Below, piece by piece: positions 1-10,748 of a DNA stretch of 64,000 nucleotides. The stretch spans positions 47,446,001 to 47,510,000 of the forward strand of contig BSBM01000486.1 of the NCBI GenBank assembly GCA_027924585.1, in the 5' to 3' direction. Origin of the DNA: Larix kaempferi. Lineage: Eukaryota > Streptophyta > Pinopsida > Pinales > Pinaceae. A program made the position numbers and the translations under genes. How positions within the stretch are numbered: the stretch's first letter is position 1; each line of letters begins with the position of its first letter. The notes beneath the pieces were generated by a model. That model searched no databases and was not told where the DNA came from. It worked only from the letters and a program-made list of their open reading frames with translations.

Positions 1-1033
1 ATCATTCAATTTCATTTCCAGGGCCTTTTTGGCCTACATAACCCTTCGGATTTCAGATGTGCTGAGAAGCACAACTAGTTGCAGCTTGCATCCAGGGCAT
101 GTTTTTTCACATATTTATACAAGGTCAGCAATTGTTTAGATATAGCTTTTAAGAACCATTGCTTTTTGGACCTTTCTTATACTCTTCGAGGAGTATTTTT
201 TTTAGCTTTTCACTGCTCTTGCCCTTTTTGTTTCCATGGGCGAATTTTTTAGTTTCCATAGGTAGAACATGAGCTTTCAGTTTTAGCCAACAACATCTCA
301 AATGACTAGGGGGAGTTCGAGCCAAGGCCTACAATCCAACTCACCAAAGGCAAGTTCTGCCACCAACTCAGAGCCGAGACACTGAATAAACAGGGATGCG
401 GTCCAAACACAGAGGTAGAAAAATAGGGAAGTCCTCAGTATCAGAAAGTCAAATGAGACCAGTCAGGGTTTAAAGTCACACAGGAAGGTCATGTATGGAT
501 GGAGACAAGTGGATATGGAGCCTACACTAGCAGACAACTGGTGTCGGGAAAGACCATGTCTATGTAAGGTGGAATACCAGTAAGTTTTGTTAAATGACCT
601 AAAAGTGCAAGCAATTGTCCATTTTATGATTTACAGTTCATTTTAAAAAGTTTGCCACATCAGGAATAATATACCAAGCACATGCTATGATCATGACTAA
701 ATCAACAAGATAATAATCCACAGTCAGTGAGAACATATCCATAGATCATACAACATCATCATAATAATAATCATCATGTATCATCTGAAACACATCTGAA
801 GTACATCTCTAGGCACTGAACTGAAACTGTAATGGGATAAGTGGTCACATCAGTCATCAAATCTGAACTCTCAAGGCTCAGCCTTGACACAAGGTCATAA
901 AATCTGAATAATGTACTGCTGTGATCATGAGTGATCCAAAATATATAGCCATGCTCTGGAATAAAGGAAGCTCTGGAATGTGCCGATATCTGTTGTACAA
1001 GAATAGTAGCCCTGCTACTATGGTGTGATAACA
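1..1033 (-). mobile_element. LTR of array element, partial (cut by window edge)
   Basis: This is the 5' (U3) part of a minus-strand LTR. Its terminus, TGTTATCAC read on the minus strand, lies at 1033 beside the internal 3' region. It matches 7078-8110, 14155-15187 and 21232-22264. The ATACTC/GAGTAT palindrome of the family is at 179-196. No gene is seen in it; short ORFs here recur only because the LTR recurs. Confidence 0.9.
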
Positions 1034-1586
1034 TCTGGCTCCAGCTGGGACAAGTGCTCTAAGGGAGAGAGCGCTTGAGAACCTCAGAATCTCTGGTCTC
1101 GAACTGCTCTGCATCAATCTTCAATCCAGCACTGCACCATCCTTCCTCTCAGCTTTTATCTTGCACCTGTTCCTGCTCTCACAAGCACTAGAATACCATC
1201 ATGGAGCATGTATGGGACAAATATAAAATAAAACTGAAAAATAATCTAAAGCATAAACTGAAAATGCGTCAAAATATAAATTTAAACTAACATGGCATAT
1301 ATTATTATCATTTATCATTTTTATTTACTGTGCAGGAGGACAAGAGTACTTCTTTAATCAGGCAATCTCACTTGCACAGGCAGCCAACAATATAAATGCT
1401 AACTATAATTTCTTAAATGTATGTAGGAGAAAAGACAAGCTTAGGAAGGAGCAAGGCTCAACTCAGGCAGAAACAAGAAAAAGGGACAATACTCGGCACA
1501 CAGAAAAAGAAAAATCACACAAATCCTACTGCTCAAGTGAGCTTATTTGGTCCTACCTACCCTACTCTAACCATTCAACACAAATG
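1034..1586 (-). other. 3' untranslated region of array unit 1
   Basis: This is non-coding sequence between the gag stop codon and the LTR. Read on the minus strand it is strongly similar to 42545-43149 of element A2. Shared blocks include the stretch on AAATAAGCTCACTTGAGCAG, the one on GAGCCTTGCTCCTTCCTAAG, and the LTR-proximal end CTGGAGCCAGA. The shared tail is the main link between the gag-only array and the pol-bearing A2. No strong polypurine tract stands out. Confidence 0.8.
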
Positions 1587-3332
1587 TTAGGTAAAATCAT
1601 AAATCCAGTGCAGCCATTCATCAAATACATTAATGATTCTTCTTTGATTTTTGTTGATAAAACAAGTCAAGATTGGATTAAAGATTAATGAAATTGAGAG
1701 CACAATCTTCCTGACTTGTTCAGAAATTGAAGAAGGATTTGAATGGAGCAAAATGAAATTATGCCAAAGAGAATATTGACTGAAGTAGACATCTTCCATC
1801 AAAGAACTGATAGGATCATAAAATAAATGCAAATGTATGTTTAAAATTGATGGAGGGAAGATATATGGCGTTTGATTTAATAAACTACTTTCCTCATTCA
1901 CTTTACTTGCATATTCAATACGGTTCTCCTTGGGACTGATGATCAAAAAACCAAGTGGGGACAAATCAAGGCTTGAGAGACGAAAAATCAAAACTAGATC
2001 CACTTGATGTTCAACAATGGAGAAAATATGAAATTGATCTTTAAATACCTTTTCTAGCCACCAAGAATGATTGATAATTTGACAACAAGCATCATGGTTC
2101 CAAAGTGACTGAAAAGGGAAATGAATTGATTTTTTTTCAAACATGTAATCATGCTTATACCTCCTATTGAAAATTTCCAAGACAAAAGATCGACTACAGC
2201 ACCAACCCAAAGATGATTGAAAGAGTTGGGAAGGGAGGGTGGATTGCAAATATGAAAATTTTCCCAAATGGATAAACAAGTTTGGCCTTGGAATTTGACA
2301 AGAGGAAAGGCCTTTTAAAACACTATTCCTTGTTCTAGGAACGATTCCAAGATTTTTATGAAGTCTAATATTTATAATATGAGGACAAGATTGACCATAA
2401 CTATCTAACTCTAAGTTATCTTGATTAAGGATGGAAAAATTTAAAGACTTATTATAAGAAGTGGAACACAGATTAGAGCATCTAGTGTGATTCACTAATT
2501 CATCCTCATCTTGAGATTGACCTTCTATTGATTCATCATTAAAATTATAAGAGGATAAGTGATCATTTTCATTTATAATATCTTGATTAAATGGACAATG
2601 ATCACGAGAGATCACCACTAAAGGATCTTGGTCGATGCTTTCACTTTCTTCTTCTTCAATAAGGTGATAAGGAATTGAATGATCATTAAATATGGAATGA
2701 TTAATGAGTTTCTCTGAGGGAGGAACTTCAATAGACTGACTGACTAAAAGCTCATCCTCAAAAATTTCCTCAGGATCAAGACTAGGGCTACTTAAAAAGA
2801 AATTTGAAAACTTATGATTTATACAATGATTATGGATTTGACTTTCAATCGACTCAAAAGTGGAAGACTTATCCTCAAAAGAAATTGAGCAGGAGGGGTC
2901 ATCTTCGGATGTTGACAATTCACTTGATGTTTGATTATTAACAGATTCAACAATAGGATCAAAAAGGGGAAGGTTTTGATTTGAAAAATATATATCATCG
3001 GATTCCTCTCCCCATTTTTCTAAGAAATTTCGCTCAAACATGTCATACCCAGAAATGCTATTGGGCTTCAAATCTAAGAACCAGATCTCAGCTCTTTCTT
3101 TGAAGGATGAAGCCAATAGTTTCATACACACATCCTCATGGGTTATGGATAAATCTTTAATAATTTCCCTAAAAAGTTCAAGGTGTCTTTTAGCAGATAC
3201 TTCATGACTTCCATCAAATTTAGACAACCTTTCACGGGCTTGATGAGGGATGTGATGAGGATACCCAACAATTTTTGAGAAGTCAAAAACTTTCCAACGA
3301 CCAAAAGTCCTAGTAGCAGCCATGGATGGCAA
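1587..3332 (-). CDS. gag: Gag-like protein of a gag-only LTR element, array unit 1
   Basis: An uninterrupted 581-codon ORF and the only long ORF of the internal region. Residues about 35-115 look like a retrotransposon Gag capsid segment: FDGS, then charged helical sequence, KLLASSFKERAEIWFLDL, and FERNFLEKWGEE. Residues about 115-290 are acidic and rich in Ser, Asp, Glu and Asn. The C-terminal half has no family I recognise. I see no CCHC zinc knuckle, protease, RT or integrase, so the element must depend on another element for enzymes. The start ATG lies just downstream of the T-rich tract at about 3338-3380 (A-rich on the coding strand). The predicted protein is identical in all three units, which indicates very recent duplication or insertion. 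Role inferred from the family: particle assembly in the cytoplasm. The N-terminal Gag assignment is fairly sure; the function of the C-terminal half is unknown. Confidence 0.75.
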   Translation of the reverse strand: MPSMAATRTFGRWKVFDFSKIVGYPHHIPHQARERLSKFDGSHEVSAKRHLELFREIIKDLSITHEDVCMKLLASSFKERAEIWFLDLKPNSISGYDMFERNFLEKWGEESDDIYFSNQNLPLFDPIVESVNNQTSSELSTSEDDPSCSISFEDKSSTFESIESQIHNHCINHKFSNFFLSSPSLDPEEIFEDELLVSQSIEVPPSEKLINHSIFNDHSIPYHLIEEEESESIDQDPLVVISRDHCPFNQDIINENDHLSSYNFNDESIEGQSQDEDELVNHTRCSNLCSTSYNKSLNFSILNQDNLELDSYGQSCPHIINIRLHKNLGIVPRTRNSVLKGLSSCQIPRPNLFIHLGKFSYLQSTLPSQLFQSSLGWCCSRSFVLEIFNRRYKHDYMFEKKSIHFPFQSLWNHDACCQIINHSWWLEKVFKDQFHIFSIVEHQVDLVLIFRLSSLDLSPLGFLIISPKENRIEYASKVNEESSLLNQTPYIFPPSILNIHLHLFYDPISSLMEDVYFSQYSLWHNFILLHSNPSSISEQVRKIVLSISLIFNPILTCFINKNQRRIINVFDEWLHWIYDFT

Positions 3333-3671
3333 AATTTTTTTTTTTTTTTAATTTTAATTTTTAATTTTTTTTATTATTAAATCAAGAACCTAAATACCAA
3401 AAGATGCACCCCATGGGTTTTAGATAATGATAGGATCGATCACCAGTGGAGTCGCCAGGTAGATTTTAAAACTCTTCTACCAAGATGTATGTCGTTTAAA
3501 GTGCAGGGATAGAGTGAGACAAAACAGGTATGATGAACCAAGGTAGGCCTCTACCTCCCCGGCAACGGCGCCAAAAATGTTAATGTTGGCAAAGAGAACG
3601 GGAGTAGAGGTTTGAAAAATATATGTCGAACCAGGGTAGGCCTCTACCGTCCCCGGCAGCGGCGCCAAAAA
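3333..3671 (-). promoter_or_regulatory. Leader with two tRNA-Asp primer binding sites, array unit 1
   Basis: Directly inside the LTR, after a TTTT spacer, is TGGCGCCGCTGCCGGGGA (3650-3667, minus). Another site, TGGCGCCGTTGCCGGGGA, is at 3556-3573. The second is a perfect complement of the plant tRNA-Asp 3' end as I know it; the LTR-proximal one has one mismatch. Both are followed by GGTAGAGGCC-like sequence, so about 94 bp including the PBS is duplicated. Downstream are the block CATACATCTTGGTAGAAGAG, shared with A2, and a long A/T tract at about 3338-3380. Confidence 0.85.
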
Positions 3672-6600
3672 TGTTATCACACAACTTGTAGTTGCCCCTA
3701 GAGTTATCCCATCCGGGACGGTAGAGGAGTTAGGCAACTAAAGAGGTGACCTAAGAGATGCCACGGTTCCCAATGCAATGTGGGAGTCACGTCAACCGAG
3801 GCACTCTTCGCTTTAAGTAAGGGTATGACCAGACCAAGGGGGAGACCCTAATACCCCAATCACAGTTGATTGGACCCAAACAAAGGTTTCAAGGGGTGAA
3901 TAAATGATAAGTTACGGAAACCAATGCAAGGCTAAGTGGACCTAATGTTTGAGGTATGGTTGAAGGTGGTATCATGGATAGTTAATGTTTCAATCTATGT
4001 ATGGTTTAGGCCACTTGATGGGGTATGATTATTAAGTATAATACCATGTGTTTACACAAGTGGGTCTTGTTGCCTTGGGAAGTGTGAAATGGTTCTAGAA
4101 AGGCCCACAAGGTGAAGTTAAGTGTGAAGATGGTACTATAGGCTAGATCTAGGTTAGATCTACAAGTTAGAGTTGGTTCTAGGATTACCCATGTGCTAGA
4201 TCCAGGGTTTGACACTAATCCCAAGAAGTGCGCCTTGCTTGGAGAAGGACTAGTGCCTTGTTGGATGGGCTAATGGGGTCAAGAAGAATGTCAAAGTGTA
4301 GATCGGGACACCTAGAAGCCAAGTCAAGTGGTTTGGATGAGATCCAATGGTTGGATCTTGCTAGATCTAGGTTTTTAGGTGATGACCAAAAGTGGACCAC
4401 AATTCCTCAAAACAAGGAATGCAATCCCCAAGGTAGATCGGGACAAAAGGACAGTCTAGACCTAGGTTTCAAGGGATGGGCGATCCAAATCCACAAAATT
4501 CTCCAACACCCACTTCCTAGAAGTGGTCCAACTCAAAATTCCCAAGGGGTGCGACTTTCTCAAGGAGAGGTAAAAAGTGGTTTTGGTGGACCAAACCAAG
4601 TCCAATGGCCACCAAAATGTAGATCCGGGATGCTAGTACCCCGATCTATGCATGCTCAAAGTTTCAAATGAATCCAATGGGTAGATCTTAGTAGATCTAA
4701 GTTTTTAGTTACCAATGAAATCAAAAGGGGGTTTCAACCCCTCAAAACATGGAGAGATGTCCACAAGGTAGTTTTCACCAAAGTAAGGACATGGGTTTAG
4801 GTTATCAAGTGTCTAGATGCCAAATCATGTGAGATCTCACCTACCCATGTGCTAGATCTAGCCCAACAAGCCTCTCTCAAGGAAGTGCGCTTTAGGTCAA
4901 GGAGAGCTTTTTATCTTAGAAAATGGATCAATTCTTAGCCAATCACCACCAAACTATAGATCCAACTAGGGGTGGATGCTATAGAGGTGGGTTTTCAATA
5001 TCTTTTCAAAATGAGGGCTAGATCTAAGTAGATCTAAGAAATACCAAAAATTGGGGTTTTGATTTAATTAGGGTTTTATGACCAATGGAGATAGAATGGA
5101 TGAAAGAGGCACATACCTTGTAGATCTTACCTCAATTTGCTTATGGCCACCTTGCAAGTTGATAGCATTCTCCTATGTTTATATTCAAGAGTGAGATCCA
5201 AGTGCTCCAACCAAATCTCCCTTCTCCAAGATAGCCAAATCGTCCTCCTCCTACAAGACAAGATCAAAGAAACAAGTCAAGCAAGATGATTATGAAAATG
5301 GTAGAAAGATGTAATAGAAAGCATCAACTATGTCACGAAGATACAATAATGATACTCCCTGTCACAAGATCAACCCAAGAGAGAATATGTGGATCCCTCC
5401 AACAATAACCCTCCAAAAGTCGCCCTCCTCTCTCCAATTCGACTTTCCTGTCAAAAGGTTAGCAAAAACACATAGATCCACAATGATACATAGAAGAGAT
5501 ACTTTATATTCAATATGCAAGAGAATCCACAAGCCAAGAGAGATGTGCTCCACAAAAAATCTTCTATTCCAATATTCCAGAGCTCCAAAGGTGAGCTTTA
5601 CAATGGGGGGTCTCCTCCTTATATAGGATAATAAAGACCAAAACCCTATACCACTCTACAATACTACATCAAATGAGTGGTTGAGATTATAAGATCTCAT
5701 CATACAATCAATGGCTAGGATGAATCCATAACATAATATCACATGGATCACTCAACATAACAATAGCGCCCTCACTAAATGGTACAATGAGGGTGACGTC
5801 ATCCCACAAGAGGGGTATAAAGAACAATAATCCACCTCATGATGACTAGGACAAGATAAAATAAGCACATGGTGGGGCTAGGAGGTATAAATCCTTGCTA
5901 GCTCACCCCAAGGCACAATAAAATAATAAAATATGCCCAATATAATGATAATGACCAAAACTGTCCTCAGAATCCATGACAGTCGAGCAGTAAATGTCCT
6001 CCTGTGATCAATCTGGAGATGCCCACATGGTGAAAACTGACTGGAAGATAGGGAGGTCACCCTGGAAGACCTCTGTGAAAACCAAATGCCAAAACCTTGC
6101 CTCAATTGCCCAAATCGATTTCCTCAGTGACCACTTTATCCCATTTTTTAACTACCTCGGGAACTGTGAAAGTGCCAAAACTGCCTCCTAGGGTGCTAGC
6201 GCTGTCAATCTGAGCCCACCAGGCTCTCCGGGAGGGGGGATAAATGGTAATAACAAGTGGCTGGACCACCCCCTCCATCATCATCGCCCTAGGTGAACCG
6301 GCCTCTCGGGGCCCCTGCTGCTCAGGCTGGGAAATCAGCCCCAAATCTGGTCAACAAGTGTAAAACTGCATCAATCACTGTCAGAAGTGCCCGGAACTGA
6401 AAGATAGGTGTCTCAATGGATCCAGAAGACCCAAATCCACTAGGAATGAGTACTCATACACCCTGGGTTTCCCTAATGGGCCAGCTGTAGGGTCCACCAT
6501 ATATGGACAATGTATAATCTGCTGATCTGTAATGATAATAACCTGCTGAACTGGAACAAACATCATCTGTATCATATGTCCATCATATGATATCATCATC

Positions 6601-8110
6601 AAACATGTGGGACCATAAATCATCATCAATAATCATCCATACATGGTCCACATCATCACGGATCCCAAGAATATATAACCAAGGATAAATCACATCAGTA
6701 GATTAAGACAATGTTTCTCTATTCATTCCCACAGCTAAGCTCAAAGTATAAATTCCATTCAGTGGCATTAATCAAGTTAGCATATTCCGTGGTTATATAA
6801 AATTACTTGCACCATAGTTCAAATGACAAACTCACCCATTGGACATGGTCAAACTGCTAGTGAAGGATGAAGGCTAGGAGCAAGGTTGGGCCAAGGGTTT
6901 GACTTGTCTAACTTAACTGAAAAATACTTTGGACTGGGAAAAGGGGGAAGCTACAAACTCTGTGCTGGACAAAAGAACACGGGGGATGGCTGTGCCTCAC
7001 AAATGGATAAGTTGTTTAGAGAGTGTTTATTCAACTTAGGCATCATGTCTACATCAAGTTGATCCAGGTTCATTAGGATCATTCAATTTCATTTCCAGGG
7101 CCTTTTTGGCCTACATAACCCTTCGGATTTCAGATGTGCTGAGAAGCACAACTAGTTGCAGCTTGCATCCAGGGCATGTTTTTTCACATATTTATACAAG
7201 GTCAGCAATTGTTTAGATATAGCTTTTAAGAACCATTGCTTTTTGGACCTTTCTTATACTCTTTGAGGAGTATTTTTTTTAGCTTTTCACTGCTCTTGCC
7301 CTTTTTGTTTCCATGGGCGAATTTTTTAGTTTCCATAGGTAGAACATGAGCTTTCAGTTTTAGCCAACAACATCTCAAATGACTAGGGGGAGTTCGAGCC
7401 AAGGCCTACAATCCAACTCACCAAAGGCAAGTTCTGCCACCAACTCAGAGCCGAGACACTGAATAAACAGGGATGCGGTCCAAACACAGAGGTAGAAAAA
7501 TAGGGAAGTCCTCAGTATCAGAAAGTCAAATGAGACCAGTCAGGGTTTAAAGTCACACAGGAAGGTCATGTATGGATGGAGACAAGTGGATATGGAGCCT
7601 ACACTAGCAGACAACTGGTGTCGGGAAAGACCATGTCTATGTAAGGTGGAATACCAGTAAGTTTTGTTAAATGACCTAAAAGTGCAAGCAATTGTCCATT
7701 TTATGATTTACAGTTCATTTTAAAAAGTTTGCCACATCAGGAATAATATACCAATCACATGCTATGATCATGACTAAATCAACAAGATAATAATCCACAG
7801 TCAGTGAGAACATATCCATAGATCATACAACATCATCATAATAATAATCATCATGTATCATCTGAAACACATCTGAAGTACATCTCTAGGCACTGAACTG
7901 AAACTGTAATGGGATAAGTGGTCACATCAGTCATCAAATCTGAACTCTCAAGGCTCAGCCTTGACACAAGGTCATAAAATCTGAATAATGTACTGCTGTG
8001 ATCATGAGTGATCCAAAATATATAGCCATGCTCTGGAATAAAGGAAGCTCTGGAATGTGCCGATATCTGTTGTACAAGAATAGTAGCCCTGCTACTATGG
8101 TGTGATAACA
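3672..8110 (-). mobile_element. Complete LTR between array units 1 and 2
   Basis: A 4439-bp LTR with ends TGTTATCAC...GTGATAACA (minus strand). The same LTR flanks every internal region. A TATA-like box CCTATATAAGG is at 5617-5627 (minus). AGATCTA palindromes recur from about 4140 to 5050, in the R/U5 half, where degenerate modules of about 350 bp also occur. A 147-codon plus-strand ORF at 4228-4671 falls in these modules and is probably chance. No other gene is seen. Confidence 0.93.
5617..5627 (-). promoter_or_regulatory. TATA box of array LTR
   Basis: Minus-strand CCTATATAAGG followed by GAGGAGACC. It sits at the position of TATTTAAA in the related LTRs at 27145 and 63596, each of which is followed by similar GAGAG sequence. 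Identical boxes occur in the next two LTRs at 12694-12704 and 19771-19781. Transcription start is not shown by sequence alone. Confidence 0.55.
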
Positions 8111-8663
8111 TCTGGCTCCAGCTGGGACAAGTGCTCTAAGGGAGAGAGCGCTTGAGAACCTCAGAATCTCTGGTCTCGAACTGCTCTGCATCAATCTTCA
8201 ATCCAGCACTGCACCATCCTTCCTCTCAGCTTTTATCTTGCACCTGTTCCTGCTCTCACAAGCACTAGAATACCATCATGGAGCATGTATGGGACAAATA
8301 TAAAATAAAACTGAAAAATAATCTAAAGCATAAACTGAAAATGCGTCAAAATATAAATTTAAACTAACATGGCATATATTATTATCATTTATCATTTTTA
8401 TTTACTGTGCAGGAGGACAAGAGTACTTCTTTAATCAGGCAATCTCACTTGCACAGGCAGCCAACAATATAAATGCTAACTATAATTTCTTAAATGTATG
8501 TAGGAGAAAAGACAAGCTTAGGAAGGAGCAAGGCTCAACTCAGGCAGAAACAAGAAAAAGGGACAATACTCGGCACACAGAAAAAGAAAAATCACACAAA
8601 TCCTACTGCTCAAGTGAGCTTATTTGGTCCTACCTACCCTACTCTAACCATTCAGCACAAATG
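8111..8663 (-). other. 3' untranslated region of array unit 2
   Basis: Near-identical copy of 1034-1586, offset by one period. One difference is G at 8655 where unit 1 has A at 1578. No gene seen. Confidence 0.8.
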
Positions 8664-10409
8664 TTAGGTAAAATCATAAATCCAGTGCAGCCATTCATCA
8701 AATACATTAATGATTCTTCTTTGATTTTTGTTGATAAAACAAGTCAAGATTGGATTAAAGATTAATGAAATTGAGAGCACAATCTTCCTGACTTGTTCAG
8801 AAATTGAAGAAGGATTTGAATGGAGCAAAATGAAATTATGCCAAAGAGAATATTGACTGAAGTAGACATCTTCCATCAAAGAACTGATAGGATCATAAAA
8901 TAAATGCAAATGTATGTTTAAAATTGATGGAGGGAAGATATATGGCGTTTGATTTAATAAACTACTTTCCTCATTCACTTTACTTGCATATTCAATACGG
9001 TTCTCCTTGGGACTGATGATCAAAAAACCAAGTGGGGACAAATCAAGGCTTGAGAGACGAAAAATCAAAACTAGATCCACTTGATGTTCAACAATGGAGA
9101 AAATATGAAATTGATCTTTAAATACCTTTTCTAGCCACCAAGAATGATTGATAATTTGACAACAAGCATCATGGTTCCAAAGTGACTGAAAAGGGAAATG
9201 AATTGATTTTTTTTCAAACATGTAATCATGCTTATACCTCCTATTGAAAATTTCCAAGACAAAAGATCGACTACAGCACCAACCCAAAGATGATTGAAAG
9301 AGTTGGGAAGGGAGGGTGGATTGCAAATATGAAAATTTTCCCAAATGGATAAACAAGTTTGGCCTTGGAATTTGACAAGAGGAAAGGCCTTTTAAAACAC
9401 TATTCCTTGTTCTAGGAACGATTCCAAGATTTTTATGAAGTCTAATATTTATAATATGAGGACAAGATTGACCATAACTATCTAACTCTAAGTTATCTTG
9501 ATTAAGGATGGAAAAATTTAAAGACTTATTATAAGAAGTGGAACACAGATTAGAGCATCTAGTGTGATTCACTAATTCATCCTCATCTTGAGATTGACCT
9601 TCTATTGATTCATCATTAAAATTATAAGAGGATAAGTGATCATTTTCATTTATAATATCTTGATTAAATGGACAATGATCACGAGAGATCACCACTAAAG
9701 GATCTTGGTCGATGCTTTCACTTTCTTCTTCTTCAATAAGGTGATAAGGAATTGAATGATCATTAAATATGGAATGATTAATGAGTTTCTCTGAGGGAGG
9801 AACTTCAATAGACTGACTGACTAAAAGCTCATCCTCAAAAATTTCCTCAGGATCAAGACTAGGGCTACTTAAAAAGAAATTTGAAAACTTATGATTTATA
9901 CAATGATTATGGATTTGACTTTCAATCGACTCAAAAGTGGAAGACTTATCCTCAAAAGAAATTGAGCAGGAGGGGTCATCTTCGGATGTTGACAATTCAC
10001 TTGATGTTTGATTATTAACAGATTCAACAATAGGATCAAAAAGGGGAAGGTTTTGATTTGAAAAATATATATCATCGGATTCCTCTCCCCATTTTTCTAA
10101 GAAATTTCGCTCAAACATGTCATACCCAGAAATGCTATTGGGCTTCAAATCTAAGAACCAGATCTCAGCTCTTTCTTTGAAGGATGAAGCCAATAGTTTC
10201 ATACACACATCCTCATGGGTTATGGATAAATCTTTAATAATTTCCCTAAAAAGTTCAAGGTGTCTTTTAGCAGATACTTCATGACTTCCATCAAATTTAG
10301 ACAACCTTTCACGGGCTTGATGAGGGATGTGATGAGGATACCCAACAATTTTTGAGAAGTCAAAAACTTTCCAACGACCAAAAGTCCTAGTAGCAGCCAT
10401 GGATGGCAA
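8664..10409 (-). CDS. gag: Gag-like protein, array unit 2
   Basis: Second copy of the 581-aa gag-only ORF. The predicted protein is identical to the copies at 1587 and 15741, with the same FDGS/FERNFLEKWGEE capsid-like N-terminus, acidic middle and unassigned C-terminus. It is open and undecayed, unlike the pol genes elsewhere in the window. It lies between two complete LTRs (3672-8110 and 10749-15187), so this unit alone has the structure of a full element. Function as particle protein is inferred. Confidence 0.75.
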   Translation of the reverse strand: MPSMAATRTFGRWKVFDFSKIVGYPHHIPHQARERLSKFDGSHEVSAKRHLELFREIIKDLSITHEDVCMKLLASSFKERAEIWFLDLKPNSISGYDMFERNFLEKWGEESDDIYFSNQNLPLFDPIVESVNNQTSSELSTSEDDPSCSISFEDKSSTFESIESQIHNHCINHKFSNFFLSSPSLDPEEIFEDELLVSQSIEVPPSEKLINHSIFNDHSIPYHLIEEEESESIDQDPLVVISRDHCPFNQDIINENDHLSSYNFNDESIEGQSQDEDELVNHTRCSNLCSTSYNKSLNFSILNQDNLELDSYGQSCPHIINIRLHKNLGIVPRTRNSVLKGLSSCQIPRPNLFIHLGKFSYLQSTLPSQLFQSSLGWCCSRSFVLEIFNRRYKHDYMFEKKSIHFPFQSLWNHDACCQIINHSWWLEKVFKDQFHIFSIVEHQVDLVLIFRLSSLDLSPLGFLIISPKENRIEYASKVNEESSLLNQTPYIFPPSILNIHLHLFYDPISSLMEDVYFSQYSLWHNFILLHSNPSSISEQVRKIVLSISLIFNPILTCFINKNQRRIINVFDEWLHWIYDFT

Positions 10410-10748
10410 AATTTTTTTTTTTTTTTAATTTTAATTTTTAATTTTTTTTATTATTAAATCAAGAACCTAAATACCAAAAGATGCACCCCATGGGTTTTAG
10501 ATAATGATAGGATCGATCACCAGTGGAGTCGCCAGGTAGATTTTAAAACTCTTCTACCAAGATGTATGTCGTTTAAAGTGCAGGGATAGAGTGAGACAAA
10601 ACAGGTATGATGAACCAAGGTAGGCCTCTACCTCCCCGGCAACGGCGCCAAAAATGTTAATGTTGGCAAAGAGAACGGGAGTAGAGGTTTGAAAAATATA
10701 TGTCGAACCAGGGTAGGCCTCTACCGTCCCCGGCAGCGGCGCCAAAAA
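10410..10748 (-). promoter_or_regulatory. Leader with two tRNA-Asp primer binding sites, array unit 2
   Basis: Same layout as unit 1: LTR-proximal PBS at 10727-10744 (one mismatch to tRNA-Asp), distal perfect PBS at 10633-10650, then the shared leader block and an A/T-rich tract before the gag ATG. Confidence 0.85.

Noticed and set aside
4228-4671. 147-codon plus-strand ORF, repeated at 11305 and 18382
   Set aside because: It lies within the non-coding modules of the LTR, on the strand opposite to the element, has no recognisable motif, and is repeated only because the LTR is.
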